Below the pieces are notes generated by a model that worked only from the letters and a program-made list of their open reading frames with translations, ran no database searches and was not told the DNA's origin. This document shows positions 37,135 through 46,789 of a stretch of 64,000 bases of DNA, in pieces (within the stretch, counting starts at the first letter, position 1; the number at the start of each line of letters is the position of its first letter). The translations under genes and the position numbers were made by a program. The stretch lies in the NCBI GenBank assembly GCA_963850915.1, contig CAWKND010000005.1, positions 558,001-622,000 of the forward strand, written 5' to 3'. This DNA comes from CAVTWH01 sp963850915 (GTDB lineage: Bacteria > Actinomycetota > Actinomycetes > Mycobacteriales > Micromonosporaceae).

Positions 37135-39290
37135 ATGTTTGCAGCTGTAGGCCGGTTTGTGGTTCGGCACCCGATCTGGGTGATCGCGACCTGGGTCGTG
37201 ATCGCCGTCGTGGTGATCGGCTTCGCACCGAAGCTGACCTCGACCACCGACGAGGCGTCCTTCCTGCCCAGCCACTACGAGTCGATCCAGGCGATCGAGC
37301 TGCAGCAGAAGGCTTTCCCGCAGGCGGCGACGCCGGCCGCGATCATCGTGGTGGAGCGGCAGGACGGTGCCCCGCTCACCGGGGCCGACTCGGCCAAGGT
37401 CACCCAGATCGGGCAGGCGTTGTCGGACAAGCACATCGACAACGTGACCGCGATCCAGGTCGCGCCGGCGTCGGCGAACAAGCTGATCCAGATCGTCGCG
37501 GTACAGATGCCGGCACCGAAGAGCGCCAGTGACCTGTCGCAGTCGGACGCGGTCAAGGTGCTCCGTACCGACCTGCAGGACCAGCTCGGCGGTACCGACC
37601 TGAAGGCCGGCATCACCGGTACCGCCGCGCAGCAACTGGACTCGCAGGAGTCGGGGAACCGGGCCAACGCCATCATCGGTATCGCCACTGTCGGGCTGAT
37701 CCTGGTACTGCTGCTGATCATCTTCCGCAGCCCGATCATCGCCTTCCTGCCGATCATCACCATCGGTGTGGTCGCCGAGATCGCCACCGGGCTGATCGCC
37801 TGGGCCAGCAAGGCGTTCAACCTCAAGACGGACAGCTCGGTGAGCGCCATGCTGATCGTCGTGCTGTTCGGTGTCGGTACCGACTACATCCTGTTCCTGA
37901 TGTTCCGCTACCGGGAACGGCTGCGCGCCGGCGAGGATCCGAAGACCGCGATGATCAGCGCGGTGACCCGGGTCGGTGAGGCGATCGCCTCGGCGGCCGG
38001 CGCGGTCATCATCGCCTTCCTGGCGCTCACCCTCTCGACCCTGGGGCTGTTCCGCGCGCTCGGGCCGGCGCTGGCCATCGCGGTGGCGACCACGCTGCTG
38101 GCCGGTCTGACGCTCATCCCGGCGGTCGTTTCCCTGCTGGGTACGAAGGTCTTCTGGCCCTCGAAGGCGTGGAAGAAGGAGCCGACCGGCGCCCGGTTCG
38201 CCGCGATCGGCCGGTCGCTGGGGCGGCGCCCCGGCCTGTACGCCGGCGTCTCCGGTGGCCTGCTGCTGGTACTGGCCGTGTTCGCGCTGGGCTTCCACCC
38301 CAACTTCGACCTCAGTGGCGGCTCCACCGCGAAGGCGGCCGAGTCGACCGTGTGGAGCAACGAGCTGCTCAAGGGGCTGCCGGCCGGGGCGACCGAGCCC
38401 TCGGAGGTCTACCTGCGCTCCAACAACGGCGCCCCGCTCGCCGCCGACCAGTTGACCAGCTACCGCAGCACGCTGGCGGCGGTACCCGGGGTCGGCCAGG
38501 TCGCCGAGCCGGTGCTGTCGGCCGAAAGACGGTCGCCGACTTCCAGGTGACGCTCGCCAGCAACCCGCAGTCGCGTACCGCACTGGACACCGTCCGGGGA
38601 CCGCTGCGCAGTACCGCGCACGGGTCGGCGCCGGCCGGTACGACGGCGTACGTCGGTGGTATCACAGCGGTCTTCGTGGACATCCAGGCCGCGGTGAACC
38701 ACGACTACGCGGTGGTGTTCCCGGTCGCCGCGATCCTCATCATGATCATTCTCGGGCTGCTGCTGCGCAGCCTGGTGGCGCCGTGGTACCTCATGCTCTC
38801 GGTCGGGCTCGGCTTCGTCGCCACCCTCGGCGCGACCGTGTTGATCTTCCAGCACATCAAGGGCGAGCCGGGACTGATCTTCATCCTGCCGGTGATCATG
38901 TACCTGTTCGTGGTCGCCCTGGGTACCGACTACAACATCCTGGTGATCGCCCGACTGCGCGAGGAGGCCAGGGAGGGGCGCAGTCCGCGCGAAGCCGCGG
39001 CGATGGCGGTCCGCTACGCGGGCCCGACCGTGGCCGCCGCCGGGCTGATCCTCGCCGGTACCTTCGCCTCGCTCATGCTCGCCGGGAACAGCACGCTGAC
39101 CCAGATGGGCTTCGCGATCTCCGGCGGCATCGTGATCGTCGCGTTCGTGATGGCCATGTTCCTCACCCCCGCGCTCACCGCGCTGATCGGCCACGCAGCC
39201 TGGTGGCCAGGGCACGGCGACAGCGCTGACGGCGCGACCCACGCGACGACCGAGGAGTCCCGGGTACCGGATCCGGCCGCCGCTCACTGA
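37135..39290 (+). pseudogene. MMPL/RND family transporter, one frameshift
   Basis: Start ATG 37135 with AGGGAG eight bases upstream. Two repeated halves each have a helix, a large extracellular loop and five or six helices, with family motifs VVLFGVGTDYILFLMFRYRE and VVALGTDYNILVIARLREE. The frame changes at about 38525: GCCGAAAGACGG reads correctly (SADKTVADFQV) if one base is restored, so here a base is missing, unlike the other frameshifts. Otherwise full-length (about 719 aa). Likely exports a lipid or hydrophobic metabolite. Confidence 0.88.
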
Positions 39291-39311
39291 CCCACGGGGA
39301 CAGTCGCGACC

Positions 39312-39345
39312 ACGCCCCGCAGCGCCGTACCGCGCTGCGGGGCGT
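39312..39345 (+). terminator. Strong hairpin terminator after the MMPL gene
   Basis: Perfect 14-bp stem ACGCCCCGCAGCGC / GCGCTGCGGGGCGT with a 6-nt loop, 22 bp after the MMPL stop. Confidence 0.8.
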
Positions 39346-39370
39346 TGTCGTGTCTGGAGCCGGCCGTGGC

Positions 39371-39385
39371 TGTGAGCGTTCACGG
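39371..39385. promoter_or_regulatory. Galactan-regulon operator 1 (upstream of GH53)
   Basis: TGTGAGCGTTCACGG, a near-perfect palindrome with the central CG typical of LacI-family sites. One of four matching sites (others at 39458, 43455, 43555). Confidence 0.75.
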
Positions 39386-39428
39386 TCTACGCGTCAACTA
39401 CGGACAGAGGTCCGTTGAATACTGTTCC

Positions 39429-39472
39429 TTGACAGAGTATTTGGCTGATCGCGAGACTGGGAGCGCTCACAG
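39429..39472 (+). promoter_or_regulatory. GH53 promoter with operator 2
   Basis: TTGACA (39429-39434) and GAGACT (39453-39458, 18-bp spacer) form a plausible promoter. TGGGAGCGCTCACAG (39458-39472) overlaps the expected transcription start, so a bound repressor would block initiation. The untranslated leader to ATG 39589 is about 120 nt. Confidence 0.6.
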
Positions 39473-39588
39473 CAACCCACACACCAGATCGCTCCCCATC
39501 CATTTGCCCGCGCGCCGCCGGCCCGGGGCTGGGCTATGGTGCATCGACGCTTGTATGTGGGAGCAACTCCACACCCCGAGGAGTACCC

Positions 39589-40713
39589 ATGCTCCGAACC
39601 AAGTTCCGCCCCCGGCTCGCCGTGCTCGCCAGCGCGGTCCTGCTGGGTACCGTGGCGGTCGTCACCGCCGCCACCCCGGCATCCGCCGCCAACACCCTCA
39701 CCATGCGCGGCGCCGACATCTCGTCCCTGCAGCGCAGCCTCGACCTGGGCGCCAAGTACTACAACGCATCCGGTGTCGCGGCCGACCCGCTGGACATCCT
39801 GAAAGGCATGGGCGTCAACTACGTACGCCTACGCGTGTGGAACAACCCGGCCAGCGGCTACAACAACATGACCAAGGTGCTGGCGTACGCGAAAACGGTG
39901 AAGGCCAAGGGTTTGAGCCTGATGGTCGACTTCCACTACTCGGACACCTGGGCCGACCCGGGCAAGCAGTACAAGCCGGCGGCCTGGGCCAGCCACGGCA
40001 TCGCGGCCCTGCAGACCGACGTCTACAACTACACCTACTCGGTCTGCAACGCGTTGAAGGCACAGGGAACCACGCCAGACAGCGTGCAGATCGGCAACGA
40101 GATCAACGTCGGCATGCTGTGGAACGACGGCAAGGTGGTCAACAACGACTTCACCAACCTGAGCCTGCTGCTGAAGTCCGGCTACAACGCGACCAAGGCG
40201 TGCAACAGCGGTACCAAGGTGATCATCCACACCGCCGACGCGGACAGCGACGCCAACGCCCGCTGGTTCTACGACGGCATCACCGCCAAGGGCGTCACCT
40301 GGGACATCACCGGCCTGTCGTACTACTGCATGTGGCACGGCTCGCTGTCCAACCTGTCCAGCGTCATCACCGACACCAAGTCCCGGTACGGCAAGCCGGT
40401 GGTGATCGCGGAGACGGCGTACCCGTTCACCGCCGCCAACGCCGACAGCACCGCCAACTCGGTGAGCGGCTCGGCGCCCTGCTCGGGGTACCCGGCGACG
40501 TGGACCGGGCAGGCCAGTGAGTTCACCGCGGTACAGAACACGGCGCGCAGTGCCGGCGCGCTCGGCGTCTTCTACTGGGAGCCGACCTGGTACGCGATCA
40601 GCGGCAACGGCTGGGACCCGGCGAACATCAACGGTACCGGCGACCAGTGGGACAACATGGCGGTCTTCGACTGGACCGGCCACGTCAACCCGAACGTGGT
40701 CTGGAAGGCCTAG
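39589..40713 (+). CDS. Secreted arabinogalactan endo-beta-1,4-galactanase, GH53
   Basis: 374 aa. Sec signal peptide (RPRLAVLASAVLLGTVAVVTAATPASAA). The GH53 barrel starts with MRGADISSLQ and YVRLRVWNNP. Catalytic residues are visible: acid/base Glu in VQIGNEINVG and nucleophile in VIAETAYPF. LMVDFHYSDTWADPGKQYKP is diagnostic. It cuts beta-1,4-galactan chains outside the cell and supplies galacto-oligosaccharides to the importer encoded at 43614-46785. No extra binding module follows the catalytic domain. Confidence 0.95.
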   Translation: MLRTKFRPRLAVLASAVLLGTVAVVTAATPASAANTLTMRGADISSLQRSLDLGAKYYNASGVAADPLDILKGMGVNYVRLRVWNNPASGYNNMTKVLAYAKTVKAKGLSLMVDFHYSDTWADPGKQYKPAAWASHGIAALQTDVYNYTYSVCNALKAQGTTPDSVQIGNEINVGMLWNDGKVVNNDFTNLSLLLKSGYNATKACNSGTKVIIHTADADSDANARWFYDGITAKGVTWDITGLSYYCMWHGSLSNLSSVITDTKSRYGKPVVIAETAYPFTAANADSTANSVSGSAPCSGYPATWTGQASEFTAVQNTARSAGALGVFYWEPTWYAISGNGWDPANINGTGDQWDNMAVFDWTGHVNPNVVWKA

Positions 40714-41462
40714 CCGACACTGCGACCGCCCGGGCCGCTCCGCTGCGGGGCGCCCGGGCGGCGCTGCGGGACAAGGAAATCCGCCGCCTCCGGCGCTGCC
40801 AGCGGGGCGACCGGCGTACCCGGGTCGGCGGCCGGACCGGCGAGGATGACCCGGCGCAGCGCCCGGCCGAGCAGTACCCGGTTGGTGTCGGCGGCGAGCG
40901 GATCGTCGGTCAGGTACCCGGCGCCCGTGCTGAAGCCGCGTACCTCCACGAAGGCGATGTCGAGGTTGAGCCGCAGCAGCGTACCGATGGCGACCGGGCC
41001 GGCGTGGCTGCCGCCGGGGGTGCGTACCCCGCCCACCACGACGACCACGGTTCCGTTGCCGCGCAGGGCATCCGCGACCGCTGGCGCGGGTGTCACGACA
41101 GTCAGCCCGGCCACCTGCCGCAGCAGGCTGGCCAGCCGCACCGCGGTCGGGCCGGCCGAGATGCCCACCGCCATGCCGGGTACCACCATCGCGGCGGCCG
41201 CCTCGGGCAGACCGTGTGCCCGGGGTACCAGAAGCTGTTCGGCACTGACTGCCGGCTGCTCGACGAGCGCCGGTGCGGGCGGCTGGATCGCCAGTGCCCC
41301 ACCGTGTACCCGGGCCAGCATGCCCCGCTCGGTGAGCTCGGACAGGTCCCGCCGGATGGTCGGGATGGAGACGGCGAACCGGCGGCTCAACTCCCGTACC
41401 CGCACCGCGCCGCACTGCCGGGCGTCGGCCAGGATCTGCGATCGGCGCAGCGCCGGCAGCAC
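40710..41462 (-). CDS. DeoR/GlpR family transcriptional regulator
   Basis: 250 aa. N-terminal DeoR winged helix (RRSQILADARQCGAVRVRELSRRFAVS..TIRRDLSELTERGMLARVHGGA) and a DeoR-type sugar-phosphate sensor domain. Start GTG 41462 is only one base past the stop of the GH42 gene, so it is translated as part of that transcript. It may control further sugar genes or its own operon. The tail is convergent with GH53 and overlaps it by 4 bp. Confidence 0.88.
   Translation of the reverse strand: MLPALRRSQILADARQCGAVRVRELSRRFAVSIPTIRRDLSELTERGMLARVHGGALAIQPPAPALVEQPAVSAEQLLVPRAHGLPEAAAAMVVPGMAVGISAGPTAVRLASLLRQVAGLTVVTPAPAVADALRGNGTVVVVVGGVRTPGGSHAGPVAIGTLLRLNLDIAFVEVRGFSTGAGYLTDDPLAADTNRVLLGRALRRVILAGPAADPGTPVAPLAAPEAADFLVPQRRPGAPQRSGPGGRSVG
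40726..40761 (+). terminator. Hairpin after GH53, within the 3' end of the DeoR gene
   Basis: CCGCCCGGGC (40726-40735) and GCCCGGGCGG (40752-40761), a perfect 10-bp stem with 16-nt loop, directly after the GH53 stop. It lies inside the coding end of the opposite gene. Confidence 0.5.
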
Positions 41463-41463
41463 G

Positions 41464-43440
41464 TCAGTGCCCTTCGAGAACGGTCACCGCGCCGCCCGGG
41501 ACGGTGACGCCCTCGACTTCGACGGGGTCCTCGCCGTGGTTGACGGCGATCAGGTACGGCGGCCGGCGCACGATCTCCACGCTGTCCGGCAGGTCGGGGC
41601 GGGGCGGCAGGCCGGCGTCCGCGTACACCCGACCCAGCAGCGAATCCAGGTCCACAGTGGAGAGTCGGGTGGAGACGTACCAGGCGCTGCCCCGGCCACT
41701 GGCGTGCCGGGTGACCGCGGGTCCACCGGCGGCCGGCCCGTCCGCGTAGGTCAGCACCGTCTGCGCGCCGGTCAGCTTGACGTCCTCGGTCCACACGTCG
41801 GCGGCGGTACCGTCGGAGAGGCGTACCCGCTCGCCGGCGCGCAGTGGCAGGAACTCCTCAACCGCCACCCCGAGTACGTCGCGCAGCGCCCCCGGGTACG
41901 GGCCGGCCGGTACCGTGTCGTTGGCGTCCACGATGCCGGAGAAGTACGAGACGAGCAGCGTGCCGCCGTTCTCCACGTACCCGCTGAGGTTCTTCGCCCC
42001 GGCCGCACTGGTGACGTAGAGGCTGGGCGCCAGCACCAGCGGGTACCGGCCGAGATCCCCTTCGGGGTGCACGAAGTCGACGGTGAGGTGCGCCCGCCAC
42101 AGCCGTTCGTAGTAGGCCTCGATACGCTCCCGGAACGCCAGATCGGCAGAGGGCCGCCAATCCAGCTCCAGCGCCCACCAGGACTCCCAGTCCCAGACAA
42201 CGGCCACGTCGGCGGCGACCCGGGTACCGCGCAGCCCGTCGAGCCGGCCCAGCCGGGCACCGAGTTCGCTGACCTCACGCCAGACCCGGGTACCGGTACC
42301 GCCCTGCGGCAGCATCGCCGAGTGGAACTTCTCGGCCCCGAACCGGGATGCGCGCCACTGGAAGAAGAGCACGCCGTCGGCGCCCCGGGCGACGTGCGCC
42401 ATGCTGTTGCGCGCCAACTCGCCGGGGCGCTTGGCGATGTTGCGCGGGCGCCAGTTGACGGCGCTGGTCGAGTGCTCCATCAACAGCCACGGCGCGCCGC
42501 CGGCCAGCGACCGGGTCAGGTCGGCGCACATGGCCAGCTCGATGTGGCTGTCGGTGCGTTCGGGCTCGAGGTAGTGGTCGTTGGAGACGATGTCCACCTC
42601 GCTGCCCCACTTCCAGTAATCCAGCCACTTGCAGTTGGCGATCTGGAAGTTGGTGGTGATCGGTACGCCGGGGGAGACGGCGCGCAGGGCGTCCCGCTCG
42701 CGGCGGAAGTTGGCCAGGTGCGTGTCCGAGCAGAAGCGCAGGTAATCCAGTTGCTGGGCCGGGTTGATCGCGGTCGGCGCCAGCCGGGGCGGGTCGATCT
42801 CCGACCAGTCGCCGTAGCACTGGCCCCAGAAGGTGGTACCCCAGGCGGCGTTGAGCGTGTCCAGGTCGGTGTGGCGGGTGCGCAGCCAGTCGCGGAACCG
42901 GGCGGCGCAGGTGTCGCAGTAGCAGTGCGCGTTCACCCCGGCGAACTCGTTGTGCACGTGCCAGAGCGCGAGTGCCGGGTGGTCGGCGTAGCGCCGGCCG
43001 AGCTGGTCGGCGATGGCCGCGGCGGCGCGCGCGTACTCGGGTGAGTTGGGGCAGAAGCTCTGCCGGCCGCCCTGGCCGAGGATGTGCCCGGCGTGGTCGA
43101 CCAGGCGTGCGGCGGGGTACCGGCGGGCAAACCACGCGGGCGGCGCGGCGGTGGGGGTACCGAGGTCGACCCGGATCCCGGCGCTGTGCAGCAGGTCGAG
43201 TACCCGGTCCAGCCAGTCGAAGGTGTACTGCCCCTCGGCCGGCTCGAGCAGTACCCAGCTGAACATGCCGAGGCTGACCAGGTTGACCCCGGCGGCGCGC
43301 ATCAACTCGACGTCTTCGGCCCACACCTCCTCGGGCCACTGCTCCGGTGCGTAGTCGCCGCCGTAGGCGATCTTCGCCAGTCCGCGGGGGTACGGCCAGC
43401 CCGGCTGGACTGGCGTTTCGGACTGCTGAACCTGCTCCAT
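41464..43440 (-). CDS. Beta-galactosidase, GH42
   Basis: 658 aa, cytoplasmic (no signal). The GH42 barrel begins IAYGGDYAPEQWPEEVWAED. Acid/base Glu is in WHVHNEFAG and nucleophile in LLMEHSTSAVNW. The zinc-binding cysteines of the family are present (SFCPNSP and CYCDTC). The trimerisation domain and small C-terminal beta domain complete a normal length. Hydrolyses terminal beta-galactosyl units of imported oligosaccharides. Divergent from the transporter operon and preceded by an operator at 43455. Confidence 0.95.
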   Translation of the reverse strand: MEQVQQSETPVQPGWPYPRGLAKIAYGGDYAPEQWPEEVWAEDVELMRAAGVNLVSLGMFSWVLLEPAEGQYTFDWLDRVLDLLHSAGIRVDLGTPTAAPPAWFARRYPAARLVDHAGHILGQGGRQSFCPNSPEYARAAAAIADQLGRRYADHPALALWHVHNEFAGVNAHCYCDTCAARFRDWLRTRHTDLDTLNAAWGTTFWGQCYGDWSEIDPPRLAPTAINPAQQLDYLRFCSDTHLANFRRERDALRAVSPGVPITTNFQIANCKWLDYWKWGSEVDIVSNDHYLEPERTDSHIELAMCADLTRSLAGGAPWLLMEHSTSAVNWRPRNIAKRPGELARNSMAHVARGADGVLFFQWRASRFGAEKFHSAMLPQGGTGTRVWREVSELGARLGRLDGLRGTRVAADVAVVWDWESWWALELDWRPSADLAFRERIEAYYERLWRAHLTVDFVHPEGDLGRYPLVLAPSLYVTSAAGAKNLSGYVENGGTLLVSYFSGIVDANDTVPAGPYPGALRDVLGVAVEEFLPLRAGERVRLSDGTAADVWTEDVKLTGAQTVLTYADGPAAGGPAVTRHASGRGSAWYVSTRLSTVDLDSLLGRVYADAGLPPRPDLPDSVEIVRRPPYLIAVNHGEDPVEVEGVTVPGGAVTVLEGH

Positions 43441-43454
43441 TTAGCACCCCTGAC

Positions 43455-43469
43455 CGTGAACGCTCCCAG
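43455..43469. promoter_or_regulatory. Galactan-regulon operator 3 (upstream of GH42)
   Basis: CGTGAACGCTCCCAG, read on the minus strand as CTGGGAGCGTTCACG. It lies 15 bp ahead of the GH42 ATG and fits the same palindrome as the sites at 39371, 39458 and 43555. Confidence 0.7.
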
Positions 43470-43526
43470 TCTGCTCGGAGCAGTATTGCACGTGTCCCAG
43501 AGGCTGATTAACGCCCTCGTAACCTA

Positions 43527-43569
43527 TTGACACCGGCCAGACTCGGCTCAACACTGTGAACGCTCACGG
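43527..43569 (+). promoter_or_regulatory. Sugar transporter operon promoter with operator 4
   Basis: TTGACA (43527-43532), 17-bp spacer, AACACT (43550-43555), immediately followed by the palindrome TGTGAACGCTCACGG (43555-43569). The operator would cover the transcription start. Confidence 0.75.
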
Positions 43570-43613
43570 TCTTGAACGGTAATAGCACGGGCGTCATTGA
43601 GGTTGGAGAGCAG

Positions 43614-44912
43614 ATGAAGCTGAACCCGCGCACCCTACTCGTGGCAGTTACTGTCGGTACGCTTCTGGTGACCACGGCTGCCTGCAGTTCCAGCAAAACC
43701 AACACCCCTACCGACTCCAAAGTGGAGCTCACCTTCTGGTCCTGGGTCCCCGGCATCGACAAGGTCGTGGACGTCTGGAACGCCGGCCACCCGAACATCC
43801 ACGTGACGGTGAGCAAGCAGGCACAGGGCGACGAGGAGGTCACCAAGGTCCTCACCGCTGACAAGGCGGGCAACGCCCCGGACCTCTTCCAGGCCGAGTA
43901 CCAGGCGCTGCCGACCCTGGTCAGCAACGGCGCCGCGGCCGACATCAAGAAGTACGCCGGCAGTGCCCAGTCGGCGTTCGCGCCGGGCGTCTGGAGCACC
44001 GTCACGCTCGGTACCGACGCGGTCTACGCCATCCCGCAGGACTCCGGCCCGATGATGCTGTACTACCGCGCCGACATCTTCACTGCTCTCGGCCTGAAGG
44101 TACCGACCACCTGGGACGAGTTCGCGCAGGTCGCCAAGCAGGTCCGGCAGAAGGACCCGAAGCGCTACCTGACCACCTTCTCGGCCGGTGACCCGGGCTG
44201 GTTCGCCGGCCTCGCCCAGCAGGCCGGTGCCCAGTGGTTCGGGGTCAAGGGCGACACCTGGTCGGTCAACGTGAACGACGCGGCCACCAAGAAGGTCGCC
44301 GACTTCTGGGGCGGCATGGTCGCCGCCGGCGACATCGACAGCCAGCCGATGTACACCCCCGAGTGGAACAAGGCGCTCAACGACGGCACCCTGATCGCCT
44401 GGCCCAGCGCGGTCTGGGGACCCGGCGTACTCTCCGGCAACGCTCCCGACACGGCGGGCAAGTGGGCCATCGCCGAACTGCCGCAGTGGACCGCCGGTGA
44501 GCACAAGACCGGCAGCTGGGGTGGTTCGTCCACCGCGGTGGCCGCCAAGTCCAAGCACATCGCGCAGGCCGTGCAGTTCGCCATCTGGCTCAACACGGAC
44601 TCCGCCGCGGTCAGCGGACTGATCACCAACGGCGGCATCTACCCGGCCGCCACCGCCGCGCAGACCGGGGGTGCGCTGGCCGGCCCGCCGGCGTTCTTCA
44701 GCAACCAGCCCGAGTTCTACACGCTGGCCCAGCAGTTCGCCGGTACCGCCGCGGGGGTCACCTGGGGGCCGAACGTGAACGTCACCTACGCCACGTACAA
44801 GGACGCCTTCGGTAAGGCGATCACCGCCAAGAGCCCGTTCTCGGCGGCGGTCGACCAGATGCAGCAGGCGACCGTCTCCGACCTGCAGAAGAACGGCTTC
44901 AAGGTCGGCTAA
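43614..44912 (+). CDS. Sugar ABC transporter substrate-binding lipoprotein (family 1)
   Basis: 432 aa. Lipoprotein signal with lipobox TTAAC. Family 1 features: VELTFWSWVPGIDKVVDVWN, FQAEYQALPTLVSNG, YAIPQDSGPMMLYYRADIF and TWDEFAQVAKQV. Start ATG 43614 with GGAGAG just upstream; a 14-codon longer frame has no ribosome site. Predicted to bind galacto-oligosaccharides, from its place between GH42 and the permease genes. Confidence 0.93.
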   Translation: MKLNPRTLLVAVTVGTLLVTTAACSSSKTNTPTDSKVELTFWSWVPGIDKVVDVWNAGHPNIHVTVSKQAQGDEEVTKVLTADKAGNAPDLFQAEYQALPTLVSNGAAADIKKYAGSAQSAFAPGVWSTVTLGTDAVYAIPQDSGPMMLYYRADIFTALGLKVPTTWDEFAQVAKQVRQKDPKRYLTTFSAGDPGWFAGLAQQAGAQWFGVKGDTWSVNVNDAATKKVADFWGGMVAAGDIDSQPMYTPEWNKALNDGTLIAWPSAVWGPGVLSGNAPDTAGKWAIAELPQWTAGEHKTGSWGGSSTAVAAKSKHIAQAVQFAIWLNTDSAAVSGLITNGGIYPAATAAQTGGALAGPPAFFSNQPEFYTLAQQFAGTAAGVTWGPNVNVTYATYKDAFGKAITAKSPFSAAVDQMQQATVSDLQKNGFKVG

Positions 44913-45892
44913 TGGCCACCGAGTCGACACACCCCGCACTACCGAACCGGTCGGGCCGCGCCAGCGCGGCCCGACCGGCCGGGGGGCACGCCACCGCGGC
45001 CCGGGCCCGGGTGCCGTACGCCTTCCTCGCCCCGGCCATCGCCTTCTTCGTGATCTTCATGGTGGTACCCATCGGGTACACGATCTACCTCAGCCTGCAC
45101 CGGGTGAAGGTGAACGGGCTGGGCCTGGGCAGCGCCGCCCGTACCCAGATCTACGTCGGGTTCGCCAACTACCGCGCGGTACTCGCCGACTCGGAGTTCT
45201 GGCACAGCGCGGTGCGCGTGCTGCTCTACGGCTGCCTGCTGGTACCCACCATGCTCGGGCTGGCGCTGCTGTTCGCGCTCCTGCTCGACCTGCCCCGGGC
45301 CCGGCTGCGGCGCTTCTCCCGGGTGGCGATCTTCCTGCCGTACGCCGTACCGGCGGTGATCGCGAGCCTGATGTGGGGCTTCATGTACCTGCCCTCGGTC
45401 GGCCCCGGCCAGTACCTGCTGACCGCCCTCGGGGCCCAGCCGGTGAACCTGCTCGGCACCACCACCATCTACTTCTCCGTCGCCAACATCGCACTGTGGG
45501 GCGGTACCGGCTTCAACATGATCGTGCTGTACACGGCCCTGCGCGCGATCCCCAGCGAGCTGTACGAGTCGGCCCGCATCGACGGCGCCTCGGAGTCACA
45601 GATCGCCTGGCGGATCAAGATTCCGATGCTGACCCCGGCGCTGATCATGACGGCGGTCTTCTCGCTCATCGCGACGCTACAGGTGTTCAGCGAGCCGACC
45701 ACGCTGCGGCCGTTGACCAACTCCCTCCCGTCGAACTGGACCCCGCTGATGAAGATCTACCAGGACGCGTTCGTCCGCGACGACATCTACTCGGCAGCGG
45801 CCGCCTCGGTCGTGGTGGCGGTGGCCACCCTGCTGCTGTCCTTCAGCTTCCTGCGGCTGGTCCAGTCGCGCGCCTTCGGGCAGGAGCGGTGA
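44912..45892 (+). CDS. Sugar ABC transporter permease, MalF type
   Basis: 326 aa. Six helices after a basic N-terminus. EAA loop ESARIDGASESQIAWRIKIPMLTPAL. ATG overlaps the preceding stop (TAATG). Partner of the 45889 permease. No ATPase gene lies in the cluster, so a shared MsiK-type ATPase elsewhere in the genome is likely, as in other actinomycete sugar importers. Confidence 0.93.
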   Translation: MATESTHPALPNRSGRASAARPAGGHATAARARVPYAFLAPAIAFFVIFMVVPIGYTIYLSLHRVKVNGLGLGSAARTQIYVGFANYRAVLADSEFWHSAVRVLLYGCLLVPTMLGLALLFALLLDLPRARLRRFSRVAIFLPYAVPAVIASLMWGFMYLPSVGPGQYLLTALGAQPVNLLGTTTIYFSVANIALWGGTGFNMIVLYTALRAIPSELYESARIDGASESQIAWRIKIPMLTPALIMTAVFSLIATLQVFSEPTTLRPLTNSLPSNWTPLMKIYQDAFVRDDIYSAAAASVVVAVATLLLSFSFLRLVQSRAFGQER

Positions 45893-46785
45893 CCACCACC
45901 GCGGTACGCCGGGCCGTGCACGCCGACCCGGTGACCGCTTCCCGCCGGGAGGACGGCCGCCGGCCGGCGCTGGTACCCACCGCCGTGCTGCTCCTCGGGG
46001 CGCTGTACTGCCTGCTGCCGATCGTCTGGGTGGTCGCCGCCGCCAGCAAGACCAACGGGCAGCTGTTCCACAGCTTCACCCTGGCGCCGGGTACCGCCCT
46101 GCTGGACAACGTCCGGGACCTGTCGGACTACCACTCCGGCCTGTACTGGCGGTGGATCCTCAACACCGCCGTCTACGCCGGGGTCGGCGCGCTGCTGTCG
46201 GCCACGCTCTCCGGTGTCACCGGCTACACGCTGGCCAAGTACCGGTTCCCGGGCCGGGCGACGATCTTCAACGTGCTGCTCGCGGGGGTACTCGTGCCGA
46301 CCATCGTGCTGGCCATCCCGCAGTACCTGCTGCTGGCCAAGTTCCACCTCACCGACACCTACCTGTCGGTACTGCTGCCCAGCGTGCTCAGCCCGTACGG
46401 CATCTACCTGGCGCGCATCTACGCCGCGGCAGCCGTCCCCGACTCACTGATCGAGGCGGCCCGTACCGACGGCGCCGGGGACCTGCGCATCTTCCGCAGC
46501 ATCGCGGTGCCGTCGATGATGCCGGGGCTGGTCACCGTGTTCCTGTTCCAGTTCGTGGCGATCTGGAACAACTTCCTGCTGCCGTACATCATGCTCAGCT
46601 CAGACGACCACTTCCCGGTCACCGTGGGCCTCTACACGCTGCTGAAGCAGGGCAACACCACACCGGCCCTGTACACGTTGGTGATCACCGGGTCGCTGCT
46701 GTCGATCCTGCCACTGGTCGCGCTGTTCCTGACTCTGCAGCGGTACTGGCGAATCGATCTTCTATCCGGCGCGGTCAAGGGCTGA
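45889..46785 (+). CDS. Sugar ABC transporter permease, MalG type
   Basis: 298 aa. Start GTG 45889 overlaps the previous stop (GTGA). EAA loop EAARTDGAGDLRIFRSIAVPSMMPGL, followed by FVAIWNNFLLPYIML. Completes the membrane part of the galacto-oligosaccharide importer. Confidence 0.93.
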   Translation: MTTTAVRRAVHADPVTASRREDGRRPALVPTAVLLLGALYCLLPIVWVVAAASKTNGQLFHSFTLAPGTALLDNVRDLSDYHSGLYWRWILNTAVYAGVGALLSATLSGVTGYTLAKYRFPGRATIFNVLLAGVLVPTIVLAIPQYLLLAKFHLTDTYLSVLLPSVLSPYGIYLARIYAAAAVPDSLIEAARTDGAGDLRIFRSIAVPSMMPGLVTVFLFQFVAIWNNFLLPYIMLSSDDHFPVTVGLYTLLKQGNTTPALYTLVITGSLLSILPLVALFLTLQRYWRIDLLSGAVKG

Positions 46786-46789
46786 CCTG

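Noticed and set aside
36463..38583. A 706-codon open frame antisense to the MMPL gene
   Set aside because: Only its last 170 codons (EXPERA protein) look like a protein. The rest is Arg/Gly/Asp-rich antisense shadow of high-GC coding DNA.
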